The position numbers and the translations under genes are program-made. The notes beneath the pieces were generated by a model, which was given only the letters and a program-made list of their open reading frames with translations, did no database searches and was not told where the DNA came from. From positions 2,125,001 to 2,189,000 of the forward strand of contig JADLSH010000282.1 in the NCBI GenBank assembly GCA_016169945.1: a DNA stretch of 64,000 nucleotides, read 5' to 3'. Source of the DNA: Trachythela sp. YZ-2020 (taxonomy: Eukaryota > Cnidaria > Anthozoa > Malacalcyonacea > Clavulariidae). Below, in pieces: positions 22,293 to 33,834 of the stretch (the stretch's first letter is position 1; every line of letters begins with the position of its first letter).

Positions 22293-23855
22293 AATGAGCA
22301 TTTCTCAGGGGACTAGGTTGGAGGTTAAAAATTATAAAATTCCATCGCTCAAAATGTTTTCTATATAAATTTGCTGTAAAACGAAGTGAGTTTTATAGCT
22401 TTTTGTCTTTTCACACCTAGCGGTTCTAGAAATGTGTTCTACAATCTAAATAGATGAATTTCCCGTATACTCAAGCGAATATAAAAAGGAAAACAACGCA
22501 TTTTTAACATAAAAGACAAGAGAATTTCAAGTTCCGATCAGCTCCGAATGAAATCCGAAGCTACGCCGAGTTGAAATTCATGAGATTTCCTCATTTCCTA
22601 GATGCGCCTGGAATACTTTTAAAACATTTTCCGATCTACCCATTGCGATTTTTTCTTAGGATTCGATCTAACAGGAAGTATTCTCGAAGAAATATCTATT
22701 CTAAACTTATGTGATGCACGAGGGCCCGCTGCTCCCGAAATATGAACTGGATGCAGTCTGATATCCCAAACACTCCAGACAGCATGGCGGTATAATTTAT
22801 ACAATAAATTCACGTAAAGACACTGTTCATTTTAGATAACGGTATACACTCATCAAACCCGAAGCTTCGAGATGGTTATTTCAATATATGGAGAACGAAA
22901 AACATGCGTATAGGCAGAGTGCATTTCGGCACTTGAGTTCCGCTTTAACGAAATCACTTGCTTTTGTAATAACTACTCACATGAGAGTACAAACGTAATA
23001 CGGGCAACCTTTTCCTAACTGTCCTTAGCTTGCTAAAACAAAAAGTGAGTTAATAGAGTTTGTGTCTCGTTCTTCAGAACTAAATTTATTCCATAGTATT
23101 ATTGTGTCTCATTGTAATAATCGACCAATATGGATTATTCTCAGAAAACTTTGAAACGCCAGTGGATAAGAAAATGTCAAAACGATAGAATATCTATATT
23201 GAATGGAAGTGTTCATTTTTCGAGTTGTTCATGGTACACTACCTAAATATAGTTTCAAATTTGTTACATACAAAGTGGTGCAACAGTCAATGTTTCTATT
23301 CACGAATGGTAAAATTCTACACCGCTGAAAAATACAAAATAATATTTTACATACAAAAATATTAAAGATACTTACATTATAAATATGGAGGAGGGTAGTA
23401 GTAGTAGTCACTATATTAGTAACTTAATTGAAACAGAACATTTGATGGACGACTCGTGAAATGTGTACAAACCGATGTTTCAATCATTTCCAATCACAGT
23501 TTAGAACGGAAATCCCACATATATGCTCAATGGTATTAGGAATATGAGGTACCGTCCTTGGTGGTTGGTATTAGGAATAACTTCCGAGAACATACCGCTT
23601 TTGAGTTAAAAAAGTTTATTTATTCTTTTCATTTTCAGCAAAATTTTTTCTTCCTGTTGATTATATGTTGATTCTGGTTTATTGGTCTATAAATTTCTTT
23701 ATGACGAGGTTTGACTTTACGTACAATAATTATTGCAAAATAGAACGTATATACCTCACTTAATTAGAGGAGAACTTAGACTAAAAATACTACACAACAA
23801 ATGATTTTTCTACCTTAACTGTAAGAGTCAAATTCCGCCACACTGTTAATTTGAG
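22293..23855. other. No recognisable gene
   Basis: Candidate RPS10 upstream region; no conserved promoter element was identified and no coding sequence is supported. Confidence 0.4.
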
Positions 23856-24170
23856 GGTGTTAAAATAGCACCTGTATAGGTGCTAAATTGACACCAGGAG
23901 GTGGTGTTAAATAGAAAGTGCTATTTTAGCACCGATTTGGGTGCCAATATAGCACCGTTAAGTTGAGTGTCAATTTTAAAGTGCTAATTCAGCACCCGAA
24001 AATTTTAACACCTTTTTTGGGTAATAAAATAGCACCTCTTTCATCAGCGAAAGTGCTAAATTTACACCCTTTATAGCGCTAAATAATGGGTGCTATTTTG
24101 ACACCATCAAAAGTGTTAAACATAGGCCACTATAGAGGTGCTAAATTAACACGATTTTTAGGGTTAAATA
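23856..24170. repeat. Array of ~10 degenerate short palindromes (GGTGCTATTTTAGCACC family)
   Basis: Modules such as GGTGTTAAAATAGCACC, GGTGCTAAATTGACACC, GTGCTATTTTAGCACC, GGGTGCCAATATAGCACC and GGTGCTATTTTGACACC follow one another every 15-35 bp in both orientations. Each half-module is RGTGYTA or its complement. Spacing is irregular, so it is not a simple tandem repeat. A related cluster is at 29877-29992. Confidence 0.9.
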
Positions 24171-24564
24171 TATTATGGGTGTTCAAGTCAAATTACAGTT
24201 TCACAAAAAATCGCAAGAAAGCCCAAGTAACATATTTCTACGGAATATCGTTTTGATATATCGCCATGTATAATATCTTGTGATACTACATGATTATAGA
24301 CATTTTATATACACAAACTCTATGGTGTTTTGTTGTGTCGCATCTAGTTTGCTGCATACCTTTCAGAGAAACTTTACAGAGAACGTTATATTCCTAAAGC
24401 ATAGAGTCTAAAATATGACACAAAAATCTGAAATGGTACAAAATACGAGCAGTGTTTGTTGGTTGGGAGTTGTCTCTCCTGAAAGAATTCATAGAAATTA
24501 CATAAGCACGGAAAGACGGACTGGTGTCTAATTTCCTTACTACGCGCGCAAAGTTTCTGGGATA

Positions 24565-24746
24565 GCGTCCTCTCTCCTCCGCAGAGCCTCCTTAAGTATT
24601 TACAAATAACTTACATGAAGTTTCCTGAATAAAAGTGAGCGCGCGGGGAGTGATGGTATTTCGCTCTTCCCATCACTCCCTGCACGCTCACTTTTCCCTC
24701 ACTAGAAACTTCATGTAAGCCTCTGCGGAGGAGAGAGGATAGCGTC
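24565..24746. repeat. Nested palindrome MITE
   Basis: Outer arms contain TCTCTCCTCCGCAGAG and its complement; inner arms (24610-24656 and 24670-24719) contain CTTACATGAAGTTTC and GTGAGCGCGCGGGGAGTGAT with their complements. The loop is about 12 bp. Outer and inner arms are separated only on the left side by an extra TTAAGTATTTACAAATAA. Confidence 0.85.
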
Positions 24747-25197
24747 ACTTTCATTTCAAATTTTAATTTGAAAAATTATGTTGGAAAATACAAGCAATAT
24801 ATTTGCTTTTTCTTCTCGAAATCCACAAGAATTTCAAGAGTTATAGCTCAGGAACGCTGGTATAATATTCAGGTAAGGATATTTCAATGTTTTTATGTAA
24901 TATAAAGCAATTATAAAGGCAAACATTTACGGATGTATTCATAAATATTTATGTTGCGTGCGTTGCGTCGCCGTAAGAAAATATTTGAATTTTAACGCGG
25001 CAAAAATTCCCTTGTACTTATCAATTTAGTTCAGAATCAAAACGATAATATAAACTACGGCCTACTTAACAATTATATTAATCTATACCATACAAACTCT
25101 GACATTAGAGTAGAATAGTAGACTTATGAATGTTTTTATATATGAATTCTGTGATTGTTTCATATAAAGTTGAGCATTGTTTCAATGAATCAATGTA
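24747..25197. other. No recognisable gene
   Basis: AT-rich, without coding or repeat signal that I can support. Confidence 0.5.
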
Positions 25198-25492
25198 TTT
25201 AACAATTATTCGCCGAAGGCGAGGTGAATATCGGTGAATAAAAACCGAGACGAAGTCGAGGTTTTTATTCGCCGATATTCACCGAGCCTGAGGCGAATAA
25301 TTGTTTTAGTAAAATTACATAGGTGATTATTTGGAAAAAATAAAAAATGCACATTTCAAAAATATTTTAATTGAATATTTACGATAAAAGCGGCTTAAAA
25401 ATGCTTTAGGTGATTATCGCGTATTAATCCGAGGTAGCGCAACCAATCAGCGTTGAGAATTTTCAATAATCACCTATGTAATTTTACTAAAG
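25198..25492. repeat. Two adjacent palindromes, 25201-25305 and 25307-25492
   Basis: The first pairs AACAATTATTCGCC with GGCGAATAATTGTT around the centre CGAGACGAAGTCGAGG. The second pairs TTAGTAAAATTACATAGGTG with its complement at 25466-25492. They abut, so one probably inserted beside or within the other. Confidence 0.8.
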
Positions 25493-25649
25493 TCTATTAG
25501 TACCCTGAGAAAATGTCTTGACAATTTTAAATAATGTGCAACTTCCATAATATTATAATTGTTATTTAATGAGGTATATTTAAAATGCTTCAATAAAACC
25601 TACAGGTCATTGAGGTCAATGTAAATGCATGTAGCTGAGTGGATACATC

Positions 25650-25925
25650 AAATTTTTGGAATTACCCTGAGGGATGAGAAATATTCCGAGGGCAAAGCCC
25701 GAGGGATATTTCATCCCGAAGGGCAATTTTTGGGGAATACCTTGAGTGAAAGGTCTATAAATGATATATTATATCGAACCTTGTATGACTTTACTTGTAC
25801 TAGATACTAGAAAACAGGCGATGAAATTAGATGATGCCTGGGTATGAGCGGGGTATTAAAAAGTCGAATTCCCAGCTCAAGCGTGGTATTCGACTCGAAT
25901 ACCATGCCCCGGGGGAAACGACTGA
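25650..25925. repeat. Two weak GC-rich hairpins
   Basis: GGGATGAGAAATATTC pairs with GATATTTCATCCC around GAGGGCAAAGCCCGAGGG, and GGTATTCGACTCGAATACC is a small palindrome at about 25890. Both look like decayed foldback MITEs. Confidence 0.5.
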
Positions 25926-26020
25926 GGGTACATGTATTCACTGAAAAATACCACGGTCATGTGGTACAAGCCTAGTTCTCTGATTGGACAAACTTATTGT
26001 GAGGTATAATATTATAATTA

Positions 26021-26365
26021 AGAATTAAAAAACTCGTCTTGTGCCGTTATGGTGTATTAATGCACGAGCGGTGAATGTTGGGAGAATACGAGAGAAGCTT
26101 GTAAAACACGAGGCGTAGCCGAGTGTTTTACGCGCTTCTCGAGTATTCTCCCAACATTTCCCCGAGTGCATTATTTAAGAATTAAAAAACGAGTCGCGTG
26201 CCGTTATGGTGTAATAATGCACGAGGGGTGAATGTTGGGAGAATACGAGAGAAGCGTGTAAAACACGAGGCGTAGCCGAGTGTTTTACACGCTTCTGTAT
26301 TCTCCCAACATTCCCCCGAGTGCATTATTACACCATAACGGCACAAGACGAGTTTTTTTAATTCT
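26021..26365. mobile_element. Palindromic MITE, one complete copy preceded by a partial copy
   Basis: The complete copy (26178-26365) starts AGAATTAAAAAACGAG and ends with its complement; the core pairs TTGGGAGAATACGAGAGAAG and ACACGAGGCGTAGCCGAGTG regions. The first copy (26021-26177) shows the same sequence but lacks the right terminus, and the two repeat at about 157 bp. Arms differ by few bases. The 37-bp right terminus reappears at 27376-27412. Confidence 0.88.
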
Positions 26366-26366
26366 T

Positions 26367-27375
26367 TTATATTATAAGTGGTAGATAAGCACAGTAAACA
26401 ATTTTGTTCAAAGATCAATACTGATATTCTCCTAACATGTAATCACTGACGTCACTCGCAAGCTTTTTAATGTTTTCATTGCTTGGCAACAACTACAAGC
26501 TTGAATTCTGGCCGGCGAAGGAGCGAAAAACTTGCAACTCAACAAAAATTAGGGATTAAAAAGGCACAAAAACTGTTGAAAATTTTTCAAATATAGTGCA
26601 CAATGATAGACAGATTGGTTTTTCGTTGTTCTGCTTCACTATTGTCCTGGATTCGTATAAAAGCGAAGGGTTTTTGTCAAGCTGCTTTGTCGCTTTGACG
26701 ACATTGGCTGTCAAGTTGATTTTTCATCTTGAACCAAATATATCAGACAGTTTTTGTTTGAAGGTACTGTTTGAATATTTTTTGTGTTTTTTGCTAGTTC
26801 AGTAGTTGGTGGTTAAAAATTTTCTCAGACAAACTGTCAAGAAATGCATAAACATGTCGTATTTGTGTAGGTTTTTGTCGTTGCATCTTGACAGCTTAAA
26901 AACTGTACACATAGTGTTTATATCTAAATCAATGCCAAAATGGTTAATTTTAATTTTTTGCACCTAGAACTGTGGATAAATTTGGTTTGGTTTGTGTTTA
27001 AATACAGTTTTTGTACCTTTAAATGTCAAAATAGTACAGATTTTCGCGTTTCTTGTCGCCGTTGAATGCCAACTTTCAAGCAAAAAAGTATATTTAAACT
27101 CAGAAACAACTACGAATCTTTATTCGCCGTTTATGTTCCGTTGTTATTTGTTGGCTGGCTTTTTTCCATCTCGTTTAGGTCTACTTTTTCTTGCTTTCTG
27201 ACAGACTTTGGATTTAAAACTATTATAATTTTGTTCATATTGTATTGACAATTCCGAGGAAAATTTAACAAGCGGGGACGAAGGGAAAAATCAAAACGGT
27301 GGCCGTGCTTTATTGCGTCATAAAGCACGCGCATTAGCCAATCAAATTGCTCGTTAGATACTACTTATAATATAA
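26367..27375. mobile_element. 1.0-kb inverted-repeat element, copy 1
   Basis: Ends TTATATTATAAGTGGTAGAT and (complement of right end) TTATATTATAAGTAGTATCT. Short frames inside contain no recognised domain. It lies directly at the right edge of the palindromic MITE. Near the right end, TGCTTTATTGCGTCATAAAGCA is a small palindrome. Confidence 0.8.
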
Positions 27376-27412
27376 TACACCATAACGGCACAAGACGAGT
27401 TTTTTAATTCTT

Positions 27413-28420
27413 TTATATTATAAGTGGTAGATATAAAGCACAGTAAACAATTTTATTCAAAGATCAATATTGATATTCTCCTAACATGTAATCACTGACG
27501 TCACTCGCAAGCTTTTTAATGTTTTCATTGCTTGGCAACAACTACAAGCTTGAATTCTGGCCGGCGAAGGAGCGAAAAACTTGCAACTCAACAAAAATTA
27601 GGGATTAAAAAGGCACAAAAACTGTTGAAAATTTTTCAAATATAGTGCACAATGATAGACAGATTGGTTTTTCGTTGTTCTGCTTCACTATTGTCCTGGA
27701 TTCGTATAAAAGCGAAGGGTTTTTGTCAAGCTGCTTTGACGACATTGGCTGTCAAGTTGATTTTTCATCTTGAACCAAATATATCAGGCAGTTCTTGTTT
27801 GAAGGTACTGTTTGAATATTTTTTGTGTTTTTTTTGCTAGTTCAGTGGTTGGTGGTTAAATATTTTCTCAGACAAACTGTCAAGAAATGCATAAACATGT
27901 CGTATTTGTGTAGGTTTTTGTCGTTGCATCTTGACAGCTTAAAAACTGTACACATAGTGTTTATATCTAAATCAATGCCAAAATGGTTAATTTTAATTTT
28001 TTGCACCTAGAACTGTGGATAAATTTGGTTTGGTTTGTGTTTAAATACAGTTTTTGTACCTTTAAATGTCAAAATAGTACAGATTTTTGCGTTTCTTGTC
28101 GCCGTTGAATGCCAACTTTCAAGCAAAAAAGTATATTTCAAACTCAGAAACAGCTACGAATCTTTATTCGCCGTTTATGTTCCGTTGTTATTTGTGGCTG
28201 GCTTTTTTCCATCTCGTTTAGGTCTACTTTTTCTTGCTTTCTGACAGACTTTGGATTTAAAACTATTATAATTTTGTTCATATTGTATTGACAGTTCCGA
28301 GGAAAATTTAACAAGCGGGGACGAAGGGAGAAAAATCAAAACGGTGGCCGTGCTTTATTGCGTCATAAAGCACGCGCATTAGCCAATCAAATTGCTCGTT
28401 AGATACTACTTATAATATAA
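27413..28420. mobile_element. 1.0-kb inverted-repeat element, copy 2 (tandem duplicate)
   Basis: Nearly identical to the preceding element, with few substitutions and small indels (for instance the TTGTCGC present at about 26689 in copy 1 only). Together with the 37-bp MITE terminus between them, the repeat unit is 1046 bp, which shows a tandem duplication of element plus flank rather than two independent insertions. Confidence 0.9.
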
Positions 28421-29876
28421 TATATAATAACTTTCCCTCCATGCTTTTCGGCACAAACCAACAATATATGATGCCCATATTTGGGGGGGGGGGTGTGGTG
28501 GTACTAAAGCTGACTTTTACTGACCACTGTTCTCGATAATTTTTGTGGACTCTTCCTAACTCAGCTATACCCTGCTTGTTCCTCCAAAGTGTGCTGCCCA
28601 GCCCAGGAGAGCAGGGTGAAGAAAGCATTTACATAGACCTGTGCATCATGCCTGAGGGAGTTTTGGAATCTCAGGAGGCTAACTGTACATAAGCAATAGC
28701 TAATTGTATTCTAATTATAACCTGTGTGCTCTATAGTAACACTGGACCTTACCCACTTCTAGTGGGGTCACTAGGGGTGTATTTTGATATGGAACTCACT
28801 GCAAGAATATTTATTATTGTGTGAGAATTGATTATTTTTTTTATACAACTGTGATCTCGTCAAATAGTAGTTAAGTCAGCTATGTCCTGCCTAATGAAAG
28901 AGAATATCATAATTATGTATTATTAGCAGACACCTGTTTAATTGCATTCATTAGAATGATGCAAATATTTTAAGTTAATCTGAATTTTGTATTTACTTAT
29001 GTACCTTACTTTCAATGTGTTTTATAGATAACCTAATTATATGTGATTGTGAAGCTGGAAAAATATTGATATTTATGTATGGTTCACCTTGGCATCACGA
29101 CTAAAGTAATAGAGCAACTTTGTATCGCTGAGGAAGATAACGCAAGGAGTTAATGGTCGGCGTCAAGTTGTGTGTGTTTGATATTGGCCATACTGACAGG
29201 AGCAAAAGAATAGAGGTATTCTGATCTCAGAAAATGTGGAGTTGCAGTCTTTTGGCATGTCTATAGACTATGGGAAAATTACTGTAGTAATCATCAGACT
29301 CTATAACTGTTGACTTTACCTAATAACAAATTTGTAACCCATTAAACCACAATGATTATCAGGGATTTATAGAAGCACTTTTCTGCTACCCGTAAACGGT
29401 TGTAAATAATTCATTTTCTTCATCTGAAAAAACGGCAGTAGACTAAAGTGCTTGTTTAAATTCCTGATTGTGCATCTTATATTGCAAGTTTACTCTGTCT
29501 AATGCCAGACACCTTCACCTGCTAAAGAAAATTGTTAGTTGTTAATAGGTTAAGCATTGGAGTGACATAGAATAACTCTTCTGACATGCTCCTAGCATAG
29601 TACTAGAATTGCTTGGCATTGCCCAGGGTAAAATAATAGATGTACCTGGTTTTAATAGGTAATTGGTGAGAACATTGCATGAGCATGGCAAGATTTGCCT
29701 AAATTTATTACCATTTTAATGTTCAGCTGCAAATTAATTTTGGAATCAGCAAATATATTATTATAAATTCAATTAAAGGATGTTCATATATTTTCAGATT
29801 GTGTTGTCTCTTTGTTAAAAAGTGGAGTATATATTTTGGATTTGCTTTGTAGCAATGAGCAAGTTTTTGTTCACAC
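28421..29876. other. No recognisable gene
   Basis: A G-run (12 G) lies at about 28481-28492. The rest is AT-rich and non-coding in all frames; it has a UTR-like look but no supported exon. Confidence 0.45.
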
Positions 29877-29992
29877 TAGTGCTAAAATAGCACCTAAATC
29901 AGGTGCTATTTTGATGAGAATATTCGGGTGTTAAACCAACTCCTAAATCAGTGCTATTTTAACACTACAAAAGGTGTTGTTTTAGCACCTTA
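29877..29992. repeat. Second cluster of GTGCTATTTTAGCAC-type palindromes
   Basis: GTGCTAAAATAGCACC, AGGTGCTATTTTGATG, GTGCTATTTTAACAC and GGTGTTGTTTTAGCACC occur within 115 bp. Same family as 23856-24170. Confidence 0.85.
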
Positions 29993-30195
29993 CGCATTTT
30001 TCTCCATTTTCCAGTACATCGTTCCGCGGATTGTTCGTCACCTTGACTACATTGTCTCGTTTTCATGATTGAGAATTTTGCTCCAAAGCCTTCCATCTTG
30101 TTACTGGTGAACTAGTTACATAAATTTCTGTTTAGTATATTATTAAAGTGTGATTTTGCAATGTTACAGACGACAACACAAAAGACCGCTCTTAA

Positions 30196-30726
30196 GCCGG
30201 TTTTCCACTTGCGATTTTTTTCGCGCGAAGCGGGTTATTTCGTGCGAAAAATTTCGCACGAAAAGTTGTTTCATTTCCACGACCGATCGAAAAATTATAG
30301 CGCCAAATATAAAATTCAAAACAACATTTGTACATTTGGACGGGCGCATTCTGTACCCGTCGCTGTTTACGTCCCAGAGACATCTATATTTTCTTAATTC
30401 TTCTATGAAGACTTCCTTATCAAAGTTAACCAACGACTGTTGACGATTTAATTCATTATTTGTACATGTCTCGGACCTCTCGATGTCTTGTTGAATATCC
30501 GCCATTTTGAAAGATGATGAAAGGCGAGATGAAAATTCTGAAATCTGATTGGCTAGCGACTTCTTTCGCCGCGAAAAAGTAGAAATCATTCGAACTCCTA
30601 TTTTCGTCGCCGCGAACAGTTTGCGAATTTTATCGCCATATGACAATTACGTAATTGACAAAACACGCATGCGTAAAGGCGAAAAAAACCGCTTCGTGCG
30701 AAAAAATTCGCAAGTGGAAAACCGGC
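30196..30726. mobile_element. TTAA-flanked MITE with ~38-bp TIR
   Basis: The TIR starts GCCGGTTTTCCACTTGCGA and continues through TTTTTTCGC(G/A)CGAAGCGG. TTAA flanks both ends (30192-30195, 30727-30730). The 160-codon minus-strand frame inside spans most of the element (it includes MADIQQDIERSETCTNNELN) but resembles no transposase that I know. Confidence 0.9.
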
Positions 30727-30730
30727 TTAA

Positions 30731-31206
30731 AAGCTAGTGTTCCAGTAATAAAAACGATAACGGCTTAGGCAATGTGTATTAGCCTAATTAACTGATCAGT
30801 TGATATTGCCATATAGCTATTTAGCAATTCTTGTGGTTCTCTGGGCAATATTTCTGACTTAGAAAAGCGAATACTAGCTAAATAATGAATTAACAGAGTT
30901 TAGTTTGCATCGTTACTCAAGCCAGTTAACGACCTACAACTATGGGGTTTAACTATATTGGATATCAATTTCAAATTTGCATGAATAGGAAAACTATACA
31001 GAACTATGTATGAGATAATTTTGCTTCGCATATCTGGTGAAGTGATTTCATACCTGATAAAATAATGATGTTCAAATTGTGCGTGAGGAATTAATATTAT
31101 CAGAAGTGCAGGGTGCCGATGTCACTGTCGTCCGAGGTATGTGTAGTTTTCCGTAAAGAAGAGGATTAAGGAATTGTTGCAGTGACAGCGTAGTGGGTAT
31201 TTTTGG
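30731..31206. other. No recognisable gene
   Basis: Non-coding AT-rich sequence; the start of the following microsatellite marks the next LINE. Confidence 0.5.
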
Positions 31207-31262
31207 TGTCGTATTGAGATAGATAGATAGCGGATAGAGATAGATAGATAGATAGATAGATA
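31207..31262. repeat. (GATA)n microsatellite, tail of LINE B
   Basis: About 12 GATA units with one interruption (GCGGATAGAG). On the minus strand the LINE ends TTAATAAAC followed by TATC repeats. Confidence 0.9.
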
Positions 31263-33066
31263 GTTTATTAATATTAAAACATCGCAGCCCAGGGCTGAAT
31301 TGCGTTAAATATTTACAATAATAAAACAAATTATTTAATTAATAACTCAAGAAAGATAAAATAGATAAGGCTACTTCTAAGCCAATTCGGAAGTATCCAT
31401 ATTATGAACTATGATTTAAATGCGTTATACGCAATAAAACTATTTCGATAGCGTTCTGTCTTTTATTATACATTAAACTTACACTTATTTCTCAAAGTAG
31501 TATCGATGTTATTACACGGGGGGAGTAGATTATGTAATTTATGGTCCTTATTAGACACTATATCCTGAAATAAACTTTCTGTGAGTTCTTGTCTTCTAAC
31601 AAAGAGAGGTTGTAGACTTGCAATGGATAGAGAGCCTAGCTGTAGGACGTCCAAGGGAAAATTATTCGCGTCGCTCTTTTCTGGATTGACTCCAAGTCGT
31701 TGGATAAGTAGTTGGTAAACTGTTATGGAATGCCGGGCACGTATATTCTGTAATCGGTCTGATGCAGGTAACACAAAACTAAAGCAGCTCTTTGGTGCCT
31801 GCATTACTTCTTTTCAGTTGCGTCAAGAAATGCAATCTTTTCCGAGCTTTTTTAACGATTTGTAGAACATGACTATTCCATTTAAGGTCGTTCGAAACGG
31901 TCAAACCCAATATCTTAACACTCTTTACCAGTTCCAAGGGATTGTTATGAATTATTATTGGCTCAAACTGAGTTGTTGACTTACTGAAACCTATCCGCAA
32001 TTCCTTGCATTTTCCCTCGTTCATTTGGAATTTATTGGCTACTGACTGATTTATCAAATCGTCTACATCGTTCTGGATATTGCTTAAGCCCCCATTTGGA
32101 GTGGTCTCAGTCATTGATGTGTCGTCAACATATCTCCACAGTTTTGAGGTGGGAATATTCAGGTCGTTGACCATAATGACGAAAAACCAAGCGCCCAACT
32201 TTGTTCCTTGGGGTACGCCGGCGGGGACCAACTCCCACTTTGAATAACAGTTTTGACTTAACCTAGCTCACTCGCTGCTTTCTTCATGTTAAAAAGTCAA
32301 TAATCCACTCGAGCGTCCATTGAGGAATATCATATGTTGCTAGTTTAGTTATAAGTAACCGATGGTCGATTAGGTCAAATGCCTTCCTATAGTCAAATAA
32401 AGCCACTCTGGTTGTTGCGCCATTACCATCAGTTGAAGCATTCAAGAAGTGCAGCATACTTATAAGGGCTTCAGTTGTGCTCGATCTAGGCACAGCGCCG
32501 TATTGATTAGGATCTAATTTCTTCAGGACAGCTGGTTTGACAAATAAGTCTACACAACAAAATCTTCTGCACCTTTGACAGAATTGGCGTCAGGAAAATT
32601 GGGCGTAGGTCCTTGTTAACCTCTCGCACCGGTTTTTGCTTAGGTATTGGTATGATATTCGCGAATTTCCATGAACACGGGAGTCGACCTTCACTATATG
32701 AGGAGTTAAGTATATCAGTCACGGTAGCAGCTAAGAGGTCAGCGTTTTTTTATGTATCCAGTTTGAAATGTATCGTGTATTTATGTATCCGTCATGTCCG
32801 CCAGCTTTACATGGGTTCAGTGCAGTCAGTTTATTAAAGACAGAAGATTCCGAAACACAAAACCCCCCGACATTTCGTCCCGATCAGCTTTTGAATTGTT
32901 GGGCAGCAACGGGCTGAAATCTGCCATGGGTCCAAGGAACGTTAGATTAATTTCATTAGCCAGTTCTTTTGGTCTTGGAGGAGTTAGGTCTGAGTTTTGT
33001 TCAATATTACTCAACATGGAAAAAATATCTTCCCGCCTGCTGGTCTGCTCAGACATGCCACACAAT
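31263..33066 (-). mobile_element. LINE B, CR1-like, 5'-truncated and frameshifted
   Basis: Reverse transcriptase pieces occur in order from right to left: ELANEINLTFLGPMADFSP, ILNSSYSEGRLPCSWKFANI with IIPIPKQKP, RPIFLTPILSKV, motif A ALFDYRKAFDLIDHRLL, motif B AGVPQGTKLGAWFFVIMVND, and motif C YVDDTSM. The C-terminus follows (DVLQLGSL...DIVSNKDHKLHNLLP). Frames change at least four times (breaks near 32730, 32500, 32260 and 31800), so it is dead. No endonuclease remains. The RT wording resembles that of LINE H. Confidence 0.9.
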
Positions 33067-33470
33067 CTCTTGATTTCTCTCCATCAAGTAGAGGGAGCAC
33101 ACACAGCTTCTTAGTTGTTTGACCTTTGCATCATAGAATTTAGCGAGTAACCTTTTCCATGCATTGGGATGTGTAGATGTGTTGAGGGAGCAATTGATTA
33201 TATCAGTTCGGGGGGGGGCTAAAATAACTGGTAACGAATCTTTAATGACCCACATATTGATCTTATCGAGACCAGGAGATTTGTTGGAGGGCATGTCTTC
33301 TTGAAATATGAGAAACTGTTGATGTTGAAGCATCGATCAGTATTACGCGAATCCGTGTCGGCAGAGTCTGAAATTGATGTAGTTACTGGAGTTGCAATCT
33401 TTATACAAGAAGTTTGCTGCTCGGTTGAGTTCTGGCCAACAATAGAGACGCAATTCGACGGAATATGTGA
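33067..33470 (-). mobile_element. Fragment of a different LINE (RT N-terminal region)
   Basis: SNKSPGLDKINMWVIKDSLP and IINCSLNTSTHPNAWK are the conserved start of another CR1/jockey-type RT. The frame breaks abruptly at about 33066 where LINE B begins. Only about 90 residues are recognisable; the upstream part, with SDSADTDSRNTDR, is weak. Confidence 0.65.
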
Positions 33471-33473
33471 ACG

Positions 33474-33834
33474 TATGTGCAGGGACGCCGGAGCGATGGT
33501 AGGGCAGGGGGGGGGCAATGCGAACGTAAGGGCAGTCGAAAAATTTTTTCGCTGCCACGCCCTTTAATTCGATGGGATTTTGATGATTTTCAAATTTCAA
33601 TTCATTTAATTGTTATTTCTATGTACAAATATAGATCTAAAGAAGTATGGAACGAAAACAATAGCTTTCATTATGCACTGATCGTCTAATTTACAGCTGT
33701 ATTCTCTCTTCTTTGCCAGTATTATTATTGAAATCGAAAGGGCACCTCTGCCCCTCCTGCCCCCCTTGGCAAAGGGCAACGGGGGCTGTCGCCCCCCTTG
33801 CCCCCCAAGTTCCGGCGTCCCTGCGTATGTGTGT
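33474..33834. mobile_element. GC/G-run-rich MITE with CAGGGACGCCGGA termini
   Basis: GTGCAGGGACGCCGGA at the left and its near-complement (TTCCGGCGTCCCTGCGTA) at the right bound about 350 bp that contain G runs and repeated GGGGCA/TGCCCC modules. The short frames inside are spurious. A related G-run with GGGCACCT and AAGGGCACTT modules occurs at about 58716-58790. Confidence 0.7.

Noticed and set aside
22619..22813. Minus-strand 64-codon frame upstream of RPS10
   Set aside because: No domain, no splice signals, and not conserved with anything I recognise.
23856..24170. CRISPR-like array
   Set aside because: Repeats are short, degenerate, in both orientations and irregularly spaced, in a eukaryotic genome.
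30164..30646. 160-codon minus-strand frame in a TTAA MITE
   Set aside because: It runs through most of the terminal inverted repeat and has no transposase motif; chance openness cannot be excluded.
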